64,000 nucleotides of DNA, taken from contig NC_058196.1 in assembly GCF_907165205.1 (NCBI RefSeq), positions 27,632,501-27,696,500 of the forward strand, read 5' to 3'. Numbering within the stretch: the first letter of the stretch is position 1; each line of letters starts with the position of its first letter. Shown one piece after another: positions 37,216 through 47,779 of the stretch. The notes beneath the pieces were generated by a model. The model was given only the letters and a program-made list of their open reading frames with translations. It did not search any database and was not told where the DNA came from. Made by a program: the position numbers and the translations under genes. This DNA comes from Coccinella septempunctata. Lineage: Eukaryota; Arthropoda; Insecta; Coleoptera; Coccinellidae.

Positions 37216-37384
37216 CTCTGTTCTCTGCTTGACAAGTGGGATGACACGTGGTAGAGCATCTATCGACGGAGACGGTGCGAGCGATAGGCGCGACGCGTCC
37301 ACGAAACTGCCCGAACTTATTGGTTTGGTCCCACACTGAAAACACTCCCGAAAATACACGCACTCCACGCAAACGGTCCGGCAC
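37216..37384 (-). CDS. Candidate internal exon, Cys-rich, gene unknown
   Basis: Read on the minus strand, a pyrimidine tract (CTTGTTTTTTTTTTCAG) ends at 37385 and is followed by 169 open bases and a textbook donor, GTGAGT, at 37215-37210. Two frames stay open. One (one leftover base, then 56 codons) begins CRTVCVECVYFRECFQCG, a C-x3-C-x2-C-x5-C-x2-C zinc-ligand-like run, and ends LPRVIPLVKQRTE. The FRECFQCG…SSGSF part faintly resembles the middle of a LIM domain but lacks its His and some Cys. The other frame ends CSTTCHPTC, faintly C1-like, also incomplete. The segment is CpG-richer than its flanks, as a coding exon in AT-rich introns would be. I do not recognise the gene. No partner exon was found nearby. 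Confidence 0.35.
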
Positions 37385-37642
37385 CTGAAAAAAAAAACAA
37401 GAAAAAGTTTAATTTTCCATCAGATTGCAATCGAATTTACGAGAAATGGATATGAACAAGAACAAAGATGAAAAAGAATTTAAATTATGAATCCAAAAAA
37501 ATGTAGGTACAATAGAATATAAAATACAAACTTTGACCGAAAAATGTAAATATAAATAACTAAGATTTACATTATATTTCATTACTCTGCAGAAGTCCAT
37601 CAATTGAGAAGCTTGAATATGTCAATACAATAATATTAGGGG

Positions 37643-38468
37643 AGTCCGGGAGACTTGCTCAGGTAGGAGACTTGAACCACCTCAAATATTTCAATTCAAA
37701 TTTCGCTCTACCGGTATCGTAAATAGCTTGCGACATACTCGTAACAAGGCACAACTAGTGGCGGCTACATTTTGGTCGCTATCAGAGCAGTTCGGGAGTG
37801 AGAGGGTTGAACGTGTTTTTTTTGTAAATAAATAAAAAAATGAATAATTTTTGTTTCTTACACTGCCTGGAAAGTTTAATAGATGCGTGGTGTTATTTAG
37901 TTTTATTGCTTTCATTGATCAATACTGTTTTACTAACGATGAGCCTTTTTAATAATAGTTGTAAAAGTTTCAAAAAAACATCTGTTGAACAGACTAACAG
38001 GGAGTGCGGGAGACTTGACCCATGCTATGGTCGGGAGACATAATCAGTGGTCCAAGTTTCCCGCACTGAGCTTAGGTCATAGTTTACTCCAAAAAAAAAA
38101 TGAATAATAGAAATAAATATTAAAAGATATACAAAGGTTCAAAAAAGTAAAAAACATCCCGGAAATAAGTGAGGGTGACTCTGAAATTGGAAATTGTTTT
38201 CTTTCAATATTTCACCTGATGAACAAACTTATGGTCAAGTCTCTCTCGCCCCATGTTCAACTCTCCCATGGGTTAGGGAGACATGAGCTAATTTCCGGTA
38301 ACTAAAAAAAAAATTGCTGTACCCAAAATGTTCATCTCACCATCAATCTACTATTATCTATCGTCACCTATTTGGGCATGATATCTTCACGCAAAAAATG
38401 AGTTGCTACCATTCTTAGATACAACTCAAGTGGCTTCAGAGTGAAAAGGGGTTCAACTCTCCCTGACT
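37643..38468 (-). mobile_element. GGGAGA-ended non-autonomous element, copy 2
   Basis: About 826 bp, homologous to 19271-20164 in reverse orientation. Ends AGTCCGGGAGACTTG and GGTTCAACTCTCCCTGACT. Shared interior includes AACAAGGCACAACTAGTGGC and CCCATGGGTTAGGGAGA. Copy 2 has small deletions relative to copy 1. No transposase. Confidence 0.82.
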
Positions 38469-39428
38469 ATATAATAGGAATATTTTCATATCATCCTCAA
38501 AAACTTACAATTCGAACAAATTCAAAATGCTTCCACTAAAAACTCCCTTAAGACAACTGATTCCAAGACGTGCAATAAAACCGTGGTATGAAGAGAAAAA
38601 AATAACAAATCTGAAGAGCTTCTCAGATAAACGTGAGTTCCAACCAAATAATCCAGTTCGAGATCACTTTATTATCAGCATCTCACTATTAACCCAGCAG
38701 ACAAATGCTAGACACGAGGTCTATCCCCCATCCCAGAATATAATTCAATTTCGCGAAACGTTTTATAAAATCCGTGCAGCGTGAAATTCCCCGAATTAAA
38801 ATTCAGACAGTATAAACGCGGAACTGCATGTTTCGACGGTATGGCCACTTAAAAATGTTTCGTTTATGATTTAGTTTCATCAACTCTCTCATCTTTTATG
38901 TTCCGTTTATTCCGGCGAATCTCTCTGCACTCTCGAGACGGTTCAATCCTGTTTTTGCTCCGCTAACACCTAACGTTTGGGGAGTAGAGTCGAATTTAAC
39001 AACTTGCAATTTACTGCACGAAGATCGGATGAATCGATAGATTTGATGGGGATTTTTTCATTTCATATCGACGCTTTCAACAGAAAAAGATTCCATATTT
39101 CGATCTCGGTGCAACCGTTTGATCTTGACGTTTTCTTAACTGTCTTGGGAATTTTCGATGGTCAACTTTCGAAATGCATATCTCCAGAAAAAACATGGTA
39201 GATGTGAATGTGATACATATTCTAAAAGAGCAACATCTACTACTATTTTTATAAAAGAAATGAGGTTAAGAATGGGTCAGATAAGTGATTGAAGATTCAG
39301 ATTTTTACTATGTAATATTCGAAAAATAAGTGAAAACTTTTGGAACAGTCTCAAAATTTCTGAACTTCAGAGGTCTGAAATTTTTTCAACAAAAACAAAT
39401 CACAATGCCATTAAAAATACAAAAAACA
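38469..39428. other. No gene recognised; contains short dispersed repeats
   Basis: A fragment at 39090-39145 resembles the left edge of the window (bases ~34-80). Bases 39319-39365 resemble 40529-40584. Frames of 74-85 codons lack domains. Confidence 0.45.
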
Positions 39429-39991
39429 TTTTTACAAGTTTTACTCACTCAATTTCACAAAAGCCTCGCTCCATCCGAGGAAAATACTACGGTCTGAAAT
39501 TATTTCTCAGAAAACATCCGACGAATCTTTATGAAAAACACTTGAATCTTCAAGGATTGTGCAAATTGATGCAGATATTCCAACAGAAATTACATTGTCG
39601 GTATATGACACGGCTTATTTCACAGATTATGTTCACAGAACATCGAATCACAGAAAGAGATAAATAATAATGTAACAATGGCTTTGGGATACCGTGTTTG
39701 TTATTAAATTATTTATCTCTTTCTGTGATTCGATGTTCTGTGAACATAATCTGTGAAATAAGCCGTGTCATATACCGACAATTTAATGTTTTTTTTGTTG
39801 GAATATATGAAAAATAGGAAGAATGGTCGAACTCATCTGCGTCAATTTGCACAATCCTTGAAGATTCAAGTGATTTTCATAAAGATTCGTCGGATGTTTC
39901 TGAGAACCTAATTTCGGACAATAGTATTTTGCTCGGATGGGGCAAGGCTCTTGTGAAACCTCACATTTTGAGTGAGTAAAACTTGTAAAAA
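39429..39991. repeat. Foldback with perfect 73-bp inner stem
   Basis: Left arm 39429-39667, 41-bp loop, right arm 39709-39991. The inner 73 bp (39595-39667 against 39709-39781) pair without a mismatch. Further out, pairing continues through words such as CATCCGACGAATCTTTATGA and TTGAATCTTCAAGGATTGTG with a few differences. Divergence is greatest near the ends. The right arm has about 35 extra bases near 39800-39845. Non-coding. Confidence 0.93.
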
Positions 39992-41468
39992 TTAATTGAA
40001 ATTATTTAGTTCCGAACTTCTACAGGGTGTTCTTCGACGACGTAGATTTGTTTCCTGAGTTACAGTTTGCTTTTCTACAAATATTCGAATTCATATAATA
40101 CTAGGTGTTCCCACATTTATGATTAATGAATGATTATGTACACAGGGTGTACATTATTATTTGAGTTTTCTTCTATGAGAGATCATAACAATGATATGAC
40201 AACCTTTTACAGACATGACATGACAAGTAATGAATGTTTTTTTACATATGACTGTTTTTTTAGGTATATTCCGGATATTTTACGAAACAATTTCCTTCTC
40301 ATATGTTCTCTTGAGGCTATCTCAATGGACGAGAAATCAGTACACCCCGAGGTACACACGGTGTGCTTTGATGTTTCTTGCATGAAGAGGTCATTACAAC
40401 GGTGAGAACCTCATATAGGCTGCTCTATGACGAATTGACGAATTTTGTTAAATTCCGACTTTGAACTCGGAATTTTTAAAATATTATGTGGCCCTTTTAC
40501 GCCCTCGTAATGGTGAAACGCTTCATTTCGAAAAATAAGTGAAAAAAGTGAAAACTTTTGAAACAGTCTCAAAATTTCTGAACTCTATTTCGTGGATCAG
40601 TAGGTATAATGTAGAGAAATTCAATTGGTGAGTTACAAAACTTATTTGAACGAGTTCAATCAGTGAATAATGTGGAAATTAAACCATGACATCTCCATCC
40701 GTCAGACCAAAGGTGTCCGAGCATTCTCCTTGAGAAAAGGCAAAAAAGAAGCTCAAGATCCAATGATTGAATCAATGAATCCCGGAATACACTTTCAACG
40801 GTCGCCATCCAGAGAAACGAAAAACTTTATCGGTCAGTCCACCGCCAGAGCAGAGTTTCGGTCATTTTCCGAAGCTGGACCAGGCACCAATTTGCAGTTT
40901 CCCCGTCTCTCCGTACTCGTTACGCCCGACCTTATACTCCTCCGCACCAGTAAAACCGGGCGCTGTCTCGGATTAAACTTTTTACCGACCCGCGTTCCTC
41001 CCGATGCGTTTTTTTTTTCCGCCCGTTCTTCGTGCCGTCATCCCGCCCGGTCTAGGGAGGCCATTCCGCCGATATCGATCCCGTCTGGCGTCAAACAGAA
41101 TGCACTTCCTCGCCTACAAGACTTGCATAACAAGGTCGTTTCGGAAATTCATTCCAATCTCAAAATTGCGAGCTTCGCGTTTTACGACCATAGTAGGATA
41201 ACGAATTTTTCCAAATCAGGGTCGCGAGGAAATCGGTTTGGAGTGAAGATGTTGTTTTAGAAGTATCGAAAGCCTTATGAGATGAAAATCAGTGGCGGCT
41301 TCTCAGTGTTGACCCAAGATAAAGAAACAGTACAATTTGTACTTCTACCCCAATTGACTTCGTTCTGTCAGACTAAAACTGTCACGAACACTGTTCTAGC
41401 ATTGCTCTTTATCGATAGGTGGACTGATCGCAGATACGGCAAGTCAGAATCTGCCGGACCTGGCTTCT
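39992..41468. other. No confirmed gene; CpG-rich part with a 196-codon frame
   Basis: CAGGGTG-type end words occur at 40024 and 40144 without clear partners. From 40670 to 41260 a CpG-rich stretch carries an open frame of 196 codons on the plus strand, the longest outside the transposase. Its translation has no domain I recognise, is rich in Ser/Arg/Pro as CpG-rich noncoding DNA often is, and overlaps a second frame. More likely regulatory DNA than a gene. Confidence 0.4.
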
Positions 41469-41469
41469 A

Positions 41470-42132
41470 CAGAGTGAGTCTTTGAATCGTACAAATATTT
41501 TGACAGTAGATTCTTGAGGTCAAAATAAACACTTTTTTCCCTGACCATTTTTTCCGAATCGGCTTGGTTTGAAAGATACAGGCTGTTGAAAAACCATAAA
41601 AAAAAATTATTTTTAGTTTTATCTCACAAACGGTTTTATCGAATGAAATTAATTTCGGAATATACTTTTTCATTCATTTGATAAATATTTTTCGAACAAT
41701 AGATATCATCTACGTTTCCCAGTTTTCTGACCATGAAAATACCAAAAACTCAAAGAACTCAACTTTTGAAACTGAGTTGGACGCTACCTAATGAATATCT
41801 CAACGTTTTGTAAAATAAAAGTATCCTTCATATTTTCACGTATAATGCGCCGTTTTCGAGTAATTTTATGTTCAAAAATAAAAAGTGTCTGTGAAATTTG
41901 AAAAATTGGGTAGTTTGGCTGAATACAACTCTGTTTAAAAGATCCACAGATGGGTAGTGTCACAGATTTAGCTAGTTATTCTGAAGGTAATTCTGTTTTT
42001 CCAGGGATGGCGCAACTCATTATGAAAACTTGAAATGGCTTTGTCTTTTTATCAGGGCCGAATTCGAAAAAATGGTATAGGAAAGAGCGTTTCTTTTCAC
42101 TTCAAGAATCTACTGTTAAAATATGTTTCACG
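41470..42132 (-). mobile_element. MITE family A, copy 4
   Basis: Opposite orientation to copies 2, 3 and 6. It starts CAGAGTGAGTCTTTGAATCG. The family words AAAGATACAGGCTGTTGAAA and ATAATGCGCCGTTTTCGAG are present. The far end is truncated (TTTCACGAATACGG instead of the CACCCTG end). Confidence 0.88.
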
Positions 42133-42364
42133 AATACGGAATACCAAACAGTTTTATACCTAAACAAATTTTTGGTTGTCTTTGTTAAAGGTCATGATAA
42201 ATATTGAAATTATCTACTGTTCCTTCCATTTTTTTCCTTGGACGTAGAAGTAACAGTAATGCCAGTTTTACATGAATTACAGCGACAATTCCAAGACATT
42301 TATGGAACTGTCATCTCCAGCAATATAAGCGCCATTCTTTGATTTGTTGATTTCCAACAGTTTT

Positions 42365-42660
42365 ACTATGAGTAGTATTGCGAGCACTTGTGGTCTTACT
42401 TCTGACAAGAAGAATTACAGCTAAATCTTCCTAATGAGGGAAATATTTGGAATGAGTAAAGTGTACACTATTCAGCCAGTAAAAGGTTATTCAAAACTAC
42501 AGAATTGCAATCGACAATCGATAGTATTGCGTGCAATTGTGGTATTACCCCGAACAATGTCATTGGCAAGAAGAATTACAGCGAAATGTTGCTCATTTAC
42601 AGAATATCTTAAATGAGCAGAGTGTACACTATTCAATCAATGAAAGACTACTCAAAAAAG
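42365..42660 (+). repeat. Two-copy tandem duplication, ~150-160 bp
   Basis: AGTATTGCG(A/T)GCA at 42374 recurs at 42523, GAAGAATTACAGC recurs in both, and GTGTACACTATTCA at 42461 recurs at 42622. The copies are diverged by several percent plus small gaps. Confidence 0.75.
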
Positions 42661-42830
42661 CGGAAAGATAACAAATAATAAAATTAAAAGAAAGTAAATG
42701 TCGTGTAATACTGTAATGTATAATTCGCAGACATTAAACTCTTCTTCACAACTAATAATAACTTATTCATCGATAGGTCCGCTTCAAAGAGTTATGCCTC
42801 TTTAAGGAGGAGATTTCAAGCCTGTGGTAT

Positions 42831-42889
42831 AAATTCGCTGTAATTGCCTCATTCAAGGAATTACAGCGAGAGACAATTACAGCGAATTT
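42831..42889. repeat. Hairpin with 16-bp perfect arms
   Basis: AAATTCGCTGTAATTG (42831-42846) and CAATTACAGCGAATTT (42874-42889) are perfect reverse complements. A further GGAATTACAGCGAG lies in the loop. The AATTACAGCGA word also occurs in the duplication at 42365-42660 and near 42278. Confidence 0.8.
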
Positions 42890-43229
42890 TTGCCCCGAGT
42901 GTGAAACCTCGTCTGCTACCAACATGAAATTCGATAAGCATAATCCCACAGATCAGTCAATACCGGATAACATCGAACCGATTCCCAGAAAGCTTCCAAT
43001 CCAAACATCATCTTTAACGGGCACCGATGGAAAACTCTTCTCTCCTTTTTTCTGGTAATTCCATTCGAATTCGCCAGAACGAGTCCTTGATCCACAGCGA
43101 CAATCCTCCGAAAACAAGATCATCTCCTCTCGAATCATGAAAACTCATCAGCCAAATCATCGGCCATCTTTTAAGGGAAAATCCTCCGCAGTCTTATCTC
43201 GCCGATCCACCATCTTCGACCGGAAATTT

Positions 43230-43545
43230 GGAACTTAATCTTAATCCTTTATTAGCGAAATCTCCAGTTATTCAGGTCCAATTTCCGCACTGTCCGCGTA
43301 GGAGGCAGTAATCCCCGAATAATACCCAGAACGTCGGGATCGTCTAATCTACTTTCCAGCGTACAAGACGCGGCCTGGTTCGGTAAATAAGGGAAATGGC
43401 CGCGGGGTTCCATGACTTGGAAACTTATTAATACTGGAGGAGTAAGCCCGGAAATAGCACCTTCTGTAATATTTATTCGAGGCACGCACGTCACGAATGG
43501 CCGGTCAGAAGGTAAACGGAGTGAATCATACATGAGAGATGAAGA
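43230..43545. promoter_or_regulatory. CpG-rich segment, candidate regulatory DNA
   Basis: CpG-rich, with TATTAATAC, GGATTACTGCC-like (on the minus strand) and CACGTCACG words. A 93-codon minus-strand frame is open but has no recognised domain or splice context. Composition only. Confidence 0.3.
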
Positions 43546-43669
43546 ACCGGCAGGTTTCTAGACAATAGGAATCTAATCTGTTCTACCAAAATTGAAAAAA
43601 ACCTTCATGGGCTTAAGAAAGAATTAATGGGAGAAAGTTCAATAACTTATAGTATTAGTATAGTAGTTA

Positions 43670-44545
43670 CAGGGTGGATTTGAAGCTGAGACTTTTTTCT
43701 ACAGAAGGTAGTAGTGGTCAAAATGAAGCGTTTCACCAAAAATCACCTATACAAAACTTTCAAAATGACAAAGTTGAAAAAAAAATTGAAAATGATTATT
43801 GAAATAGATCCTAATACGACCTTAGACCGTTTGTTAGCTGAATTATAACAAAGCAGTGGGAAAAAATGTATCTCCTGATTCGACCATGTGGTTTCGTTTA
43901 GGATATTGGCTCGTTCGATATTTAAGTGATAATGAAAATGGAAACTTAGAATTGCCGAATTGTTCTCATTATTTTTTAGTAACTTACACGATTTTATGAG
44001 ATGGCTCATTTCGATACCAACTGATAGAAGAGACTTAGGACACAAGTGTAACAAACAGAAAAATTCTTCACAATCTCACCAATAAAATTCGTCTAAATTA
44101 TTCACCAATTTTTTCACAATGGGCACCACGATCTTCTTGTTCGAACATTCCAACAATCGTCAAAAAATTGGATGAAATGGGGAAACATCATAACACCTTT
44201 ACAACATAGCTAACATAAGCACTTTCAAGAAACTGCCCTGGTTTTCTACAATTTTTTTTGCACGATACAACAATTTCATTCTCTTAAAAGTGACCTGACG
44301 CATCTAATCCGATGAACTTGGTACTGAACATTGTCCAGCCATATGTTTATGTTTTGTTTCATTATTGCGATGCCGGGAGTCACCTTCCATAGTCTCGTAC
44401 TTGAAATTCAATGAAATTTTGTCGAACTTCTGGGGGTTGTATCTCAGCCATCTTGGATATTTCATAAGGACAATTTTTGGTTGAACGACTTATTTTGATG
44501 AGTTCTATCTTCTGTCAAAAAATGCCTCATCATTGAAAACACCCT
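43670..44545. mobile_element. MITE (876 bp) with ~80-bp inverted ends
   Basis: The left end starts CAGGGTGGATTTGAAGCTGA and the reverse complement of the right end starts CAGGGTGTTTTCAATGATGA. The arms stay alignable through ACAGAAG(G/A)TAG and CACCAAAAAT / CAACCAAAAAT for about 80 bp. TA precedes the left end; the right flank is AA, so the duplication is imperfect. Minus-strand 103-codon frame has no domain. Confidence 0.8.
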
Positions 44546-44934
44546 GAATATTGAAGAAAAATTTTCCAATGCAACCGAGAATCTCCTTTCAAATTCGAGC
44601 ACTCTATTTTAATTAAATTCTGGATCCAACCTTCCCCGCTCATCGATACCCAGTACCTATACTTTTTTCACCACGTCGATTCACGTCTGACCTGGTCGGT
44701 TATTTTTTTTATCGACCGCATAATGCCATTCGCCCCTTTTTTCGAGATTGAAAACGCCTTCGCCCGAGGTAAACATATACATTTCGCATTTTATACCCGA
44801 TTCCTGACCATTCGATCTGTCATTAGCATTGTAATCGTCGATTCGTACTGATGCCGTGCCTGTGTAATAAGGTTTTATGTACCGCTGGCAGGGCCGGCTC
44901 GGGATATGCGGCAGTCGGGTACTAGGATCCAACA

Positions 44935-45007
44935 GCCCCAGTGGCCTAATGGATAAGGCATCGGCCTCCTAAGCCGGGGATTGTGGGTTCGAGTCCCATC
45001 TGGGGTA
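44935..45007 (+). tRNA. tRNA-Arg (anticodon CCT)
   Basis: The 73 bases fold as a full cloverleaf without intron. The acceptor GCCCCAG pairs with CTGGGGT (first pair G-U), followed by discriminator A. The D arm is GCC-TAATGGATAA-GGC. The anticodon stem TCGGC/GCCGG carries loop CTCCTAA with anticodon CCT, reading AGG arginine codons. The T arm is GTGGG-TTCGAGT-CCCAT. The internal A box (TGGCCTAATGG) and B box (GGTTCGAGTCC) of RNA polymerase III promoters are intact. CCA is not encoded, as expected in eukaryotic nuclear genes. It is the only tRNA seen here. Confidence 0.97.
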
Positions 45008-45013
45008 CAAAAC

Positions 45014-45018
45014 TTTTT
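45014..45018 (+). terminator. RNA polymerase III terminator (T5)
   Basis: A run of five T residues begins seven bases after the tRNA-Arg ends, the usual position and sequence for Pol III termination. Confidence 0.85.
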
Positions 45019-45245
45019 GTGGAAAATCGAGTTAGTATTAACAAGTGATACGTTCCTCGTATGTTAAAACTTGGATATAGTTACCTGTTATTTCGAATAT
45101 TTTTATTACTTTTTCATATCAATTCAGGAAATTTTGTAAACCTGAATTCACATGAACTTTTCAAGTAGTAGATAATCTAAATACTAGTACCTACCACAGC
45201 CTCTTCAAATACCTTTAGAAATAACGACTGTGTTAGTGTTAGTGT

Positions 45246-46191
45246 GGGTAAATATGTAGTAGTCATGGAACTTCTTGAGGGCAAAAGAAACACTTTTTCC
45301 TATACCTACCATTTTGTCCGACTCGGGTCGGTTTAAAAGATACAGGCTGTTACAAACCACCACAAATGTTATTTTTAGTTCTATTTCACAAATGGTTTTA
45401 TTGAATGAAATGAATTTCGGAATATAGTTTTTCATTTATTTGATGAATCTTTTTCGAACACAAGATATCACTCACGTCTTCCAGTTTTCTCGTTATGATC
45501 ATTAGGTACCACAAAAATAACAAAAAATCAAAGAACCCAACTCTTGAAAATAAGTTGGACGCTATCTGATGAATATTTATACGTTTTGTAAAATAAACGT
45601 ATTCTTCATATTTTCTCGTATAATGCGCCGTTTCTGAGGAATTTGATGTTCGAAAATTGAAAATTATCTGTGAAATTCGAAAAATTGTGTACTTTGGCTG
45701 AATACAACTCTGTTTAAAAGATCCACAGATGTGTAGCGTCACAGATTAAGCTAGTTATTCTGAAGGTAATTTTGTTTTTCCAGGGGTGGAACAGCTCATT
45801 AAACTTAAAATGACTATCAGCGGGTTCCATAAAACTTTGATTGTCTGATCAACGAATTGACAGTCACTCGATTTCTAAAACGAAATCGCTGAAATCTTAT
45901 CATTTCTGAATAAATTGATGAAGTAGCAATTGAGAATAATCGAATGAACGTATGAACATCATGATTTGATGCCAGAATGGTATTCTAAATGACCACGACT
46001 GAATTATCGACTGAAAACAAATTGACTTCTATTCGTCAATCAAGCGTTGATTTCCCGATCAAGCTTTATGAAACCCGGGGTTTATTTTTTTATCAGGGCC
46101 GAATCGGAAAAAATAGTATAGGAAAAAATAGAATCTTTTGACCTCAAGGATCTACTGTTAAAATATTTGTGCGAGTCAAAGACTCACCCTG
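45246..46191 (-). mobile_element. MITE family A, copy 5, split by a nested element
   Basis: Orientation as copy 4. Family words GATACAGGCTGTTA and CTGTTTAAAAGATCCACAGA are present, and the right end GTCAAAGACTCACCCTG is intact, followed by TA. The left terminus is eroded. At about 45815-46083 the family sequence is interrupted by a different element, after which the family sequence (TTTTTTATCAGGGCCGAATC) resumes. Confidence 0.9.
45821..46079. mobile_element. Nested short element with CGGGTTCCATAAA ends
   Basis: About 259 bp. The left end is CGGGTTCCATAAAACTTTGA and the right end is GATCAAGCTTTATGAAACCCG. The complementary pattern extends inwards (GATCAACGAATTGAC against GTCAATCAAGCGTTGAT). 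It sits inside MITE family A copy 5, so it is younger than that insertion. No coding capacity; single copy in this window. Confidence 0.85.
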
Positions 46192-46950
46192 TATATTCTG
46201 AATCAAAATAAAAAATATAGGACTTGAATATAAAAAAATAACATAGCTTTTATATTTAAGAAAATGTACTTTCCACTATAGTGGCGAAATGTAAAAAATC
46301 TTCGACTACGCCACTGCATTCTACATGAAAAGTGTCTGCAGAATGTAAAATTTGTTTTTCGATATCACTGAAACTTAACAAAATTAAAGAACCAATTCAA
46401 AGAATCGAAAAATGAGTTTTTCTTCTAGCGTTTCAAAAGTATTACTTTCCACACGCATTGACGTTCGGAAAGCAGTACTTTTCCGCACGCACATATGGAA
46501 TAGACGCATCCATCATAAAATTTTGGCCTGTCTCTATGCGCCAATCATAAAATTCAAACGTTTCTCTATGCGGCTGAGCGCACAAAAATATAATTTCTTA
46601 TAACGTCATTTATAATGTCGCTATCAAGACTCATCTTTTCCGCACTCGACAGCTTGACCGAACTCCGCTGTAACTGCAGTCTCTTACGGAAAAGTATCAC
46701 TTTCCACACTTGTGAGGAAAATAACTATTTCATCGAGTTATAACTTGAAAACAAGAGGAGATAGAGGGATGCAGTTTTGGCCATCATCCATCTTTTCAAG
46801 ATCGAGATCAAAGACGTGCCATCCATTTTTCCCTAGCTCTTACAATCAACGTCGAAATTCGCTAGATCCCTCGCAAACTGCAACATCCTCGGACAAATCC
46901 TTTCGAAATAAAAAGAAATTAACGTGTCAGTTGATATGTTAATTCGGACC
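46192..46950. other. AT-rich DNA with repeated GGAAAAGTA words
   Basis: Words like AAAGTATTACTTTCCACACG, GCAGTACTTTTCCGCACG and CGGAAAAGTATCACTTTCC recur between 46435 and 46715 in both orientations. They may be ends of a small repeat, but I could not set its limits. No gene recognised. Confidence 0.4.
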
Positions 46951-46954
46951 ACAC

Positions 46955-47410
46955 ACGCAGCATAGGTACCGGTAACCGCGTTACCCATCGGAATCCCGAT
47001 ACGAAATATCGCATCGGAATCACGTCAGAATATGACCATTTCTTCCCGAGATGCATCGCATTCGAATCGGCGAAATCGGCCGGTCGGGACGCTCTTTACG
47101 ACCGCCCGCCGATCGCGTCTCCTAATGAGAAAATCTTAATTAACCGATACGATGCGACCGGATTTAGCAGCATATCGGGAATTATCCGATTATAATAAAG
47201 TCGGGAAGTTTATGGTCCGCGTGACGGGCGGGAGGGAGGTAGCAGGTTATGACCGAGCTAACGCGGGCTTGGTCAAGACGACAATTACTATGCTAATGAC
47301 CGAGATGCCGGCAGTACCAATCGGAGGTCGATTCGAGATGCGGATTGGTCGAAAGTCGGAGATTTGCCGCGTATTTACTGTTTAATTTTTTCTTCGGGTG
47401 TTCGGCGCTT
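46955..47410. promoter_or_regulatory. CpG-rich segment dense in homeodomain-type sites
   Basis: CpG-rich with repeated TAAT cores: TCTTAATTAACC near 47133, GACAATTACTATGCTAATGACC near 47279-47302, and CCTAATGAAATGG and GTTAATGCG just downstream to about 47440. A 77-codon plus-strand frame has no domain. The combination suggests an enhancer; inference only. Confidence 0.4.
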
Positions 47411-47779
47411 ATCTGCGCCTAATGAAATGGTAGTTAATGCGATGAATTCAATCCCAGAAATCTCGAATTGAAACTGGTAGAAGTGAAAACGGTTATGGCG
47501 TCCTATCAGATGAAAATTAAGATAATCTGATGAATTTATTGAAGTCTTAGCCATTCAGCAACTTCAATAAAAGTAGGAATGACTGCATAAGCCGGGTAAA
47601 ACAAATTAAAATTTGTGGCTGAAAACTATAAAAGTATTTTCGAACACAACAAAAACAACATCCATCCTAAATACAACATACAACCTATCAAAGTTTGCAT
47701 TCAGAGTTTGGATATTGAAAAATTCTGATTATGTCTTTTAACACGAAACCAGAAGGACTAGTTGAAATAAATAGTTCAG

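Noticed and set aside
19816..38043. Hydrophobic ~64-codon frames shared by the two GGGAGA-ended elements as a membrane peptide gene
   Set aside because: They lie in element interiors, on a strand dictated by orientation, with different lengths and no preserved start. Similarity is explained by element homology.
40670..41260. 196-codon open frame as a gene
   Set aside because: No domain, low-complexity Ser/Arg/Pro composition, overlapping frame of similar quality, and CpG-rich DNA in which stops are rare by chance.
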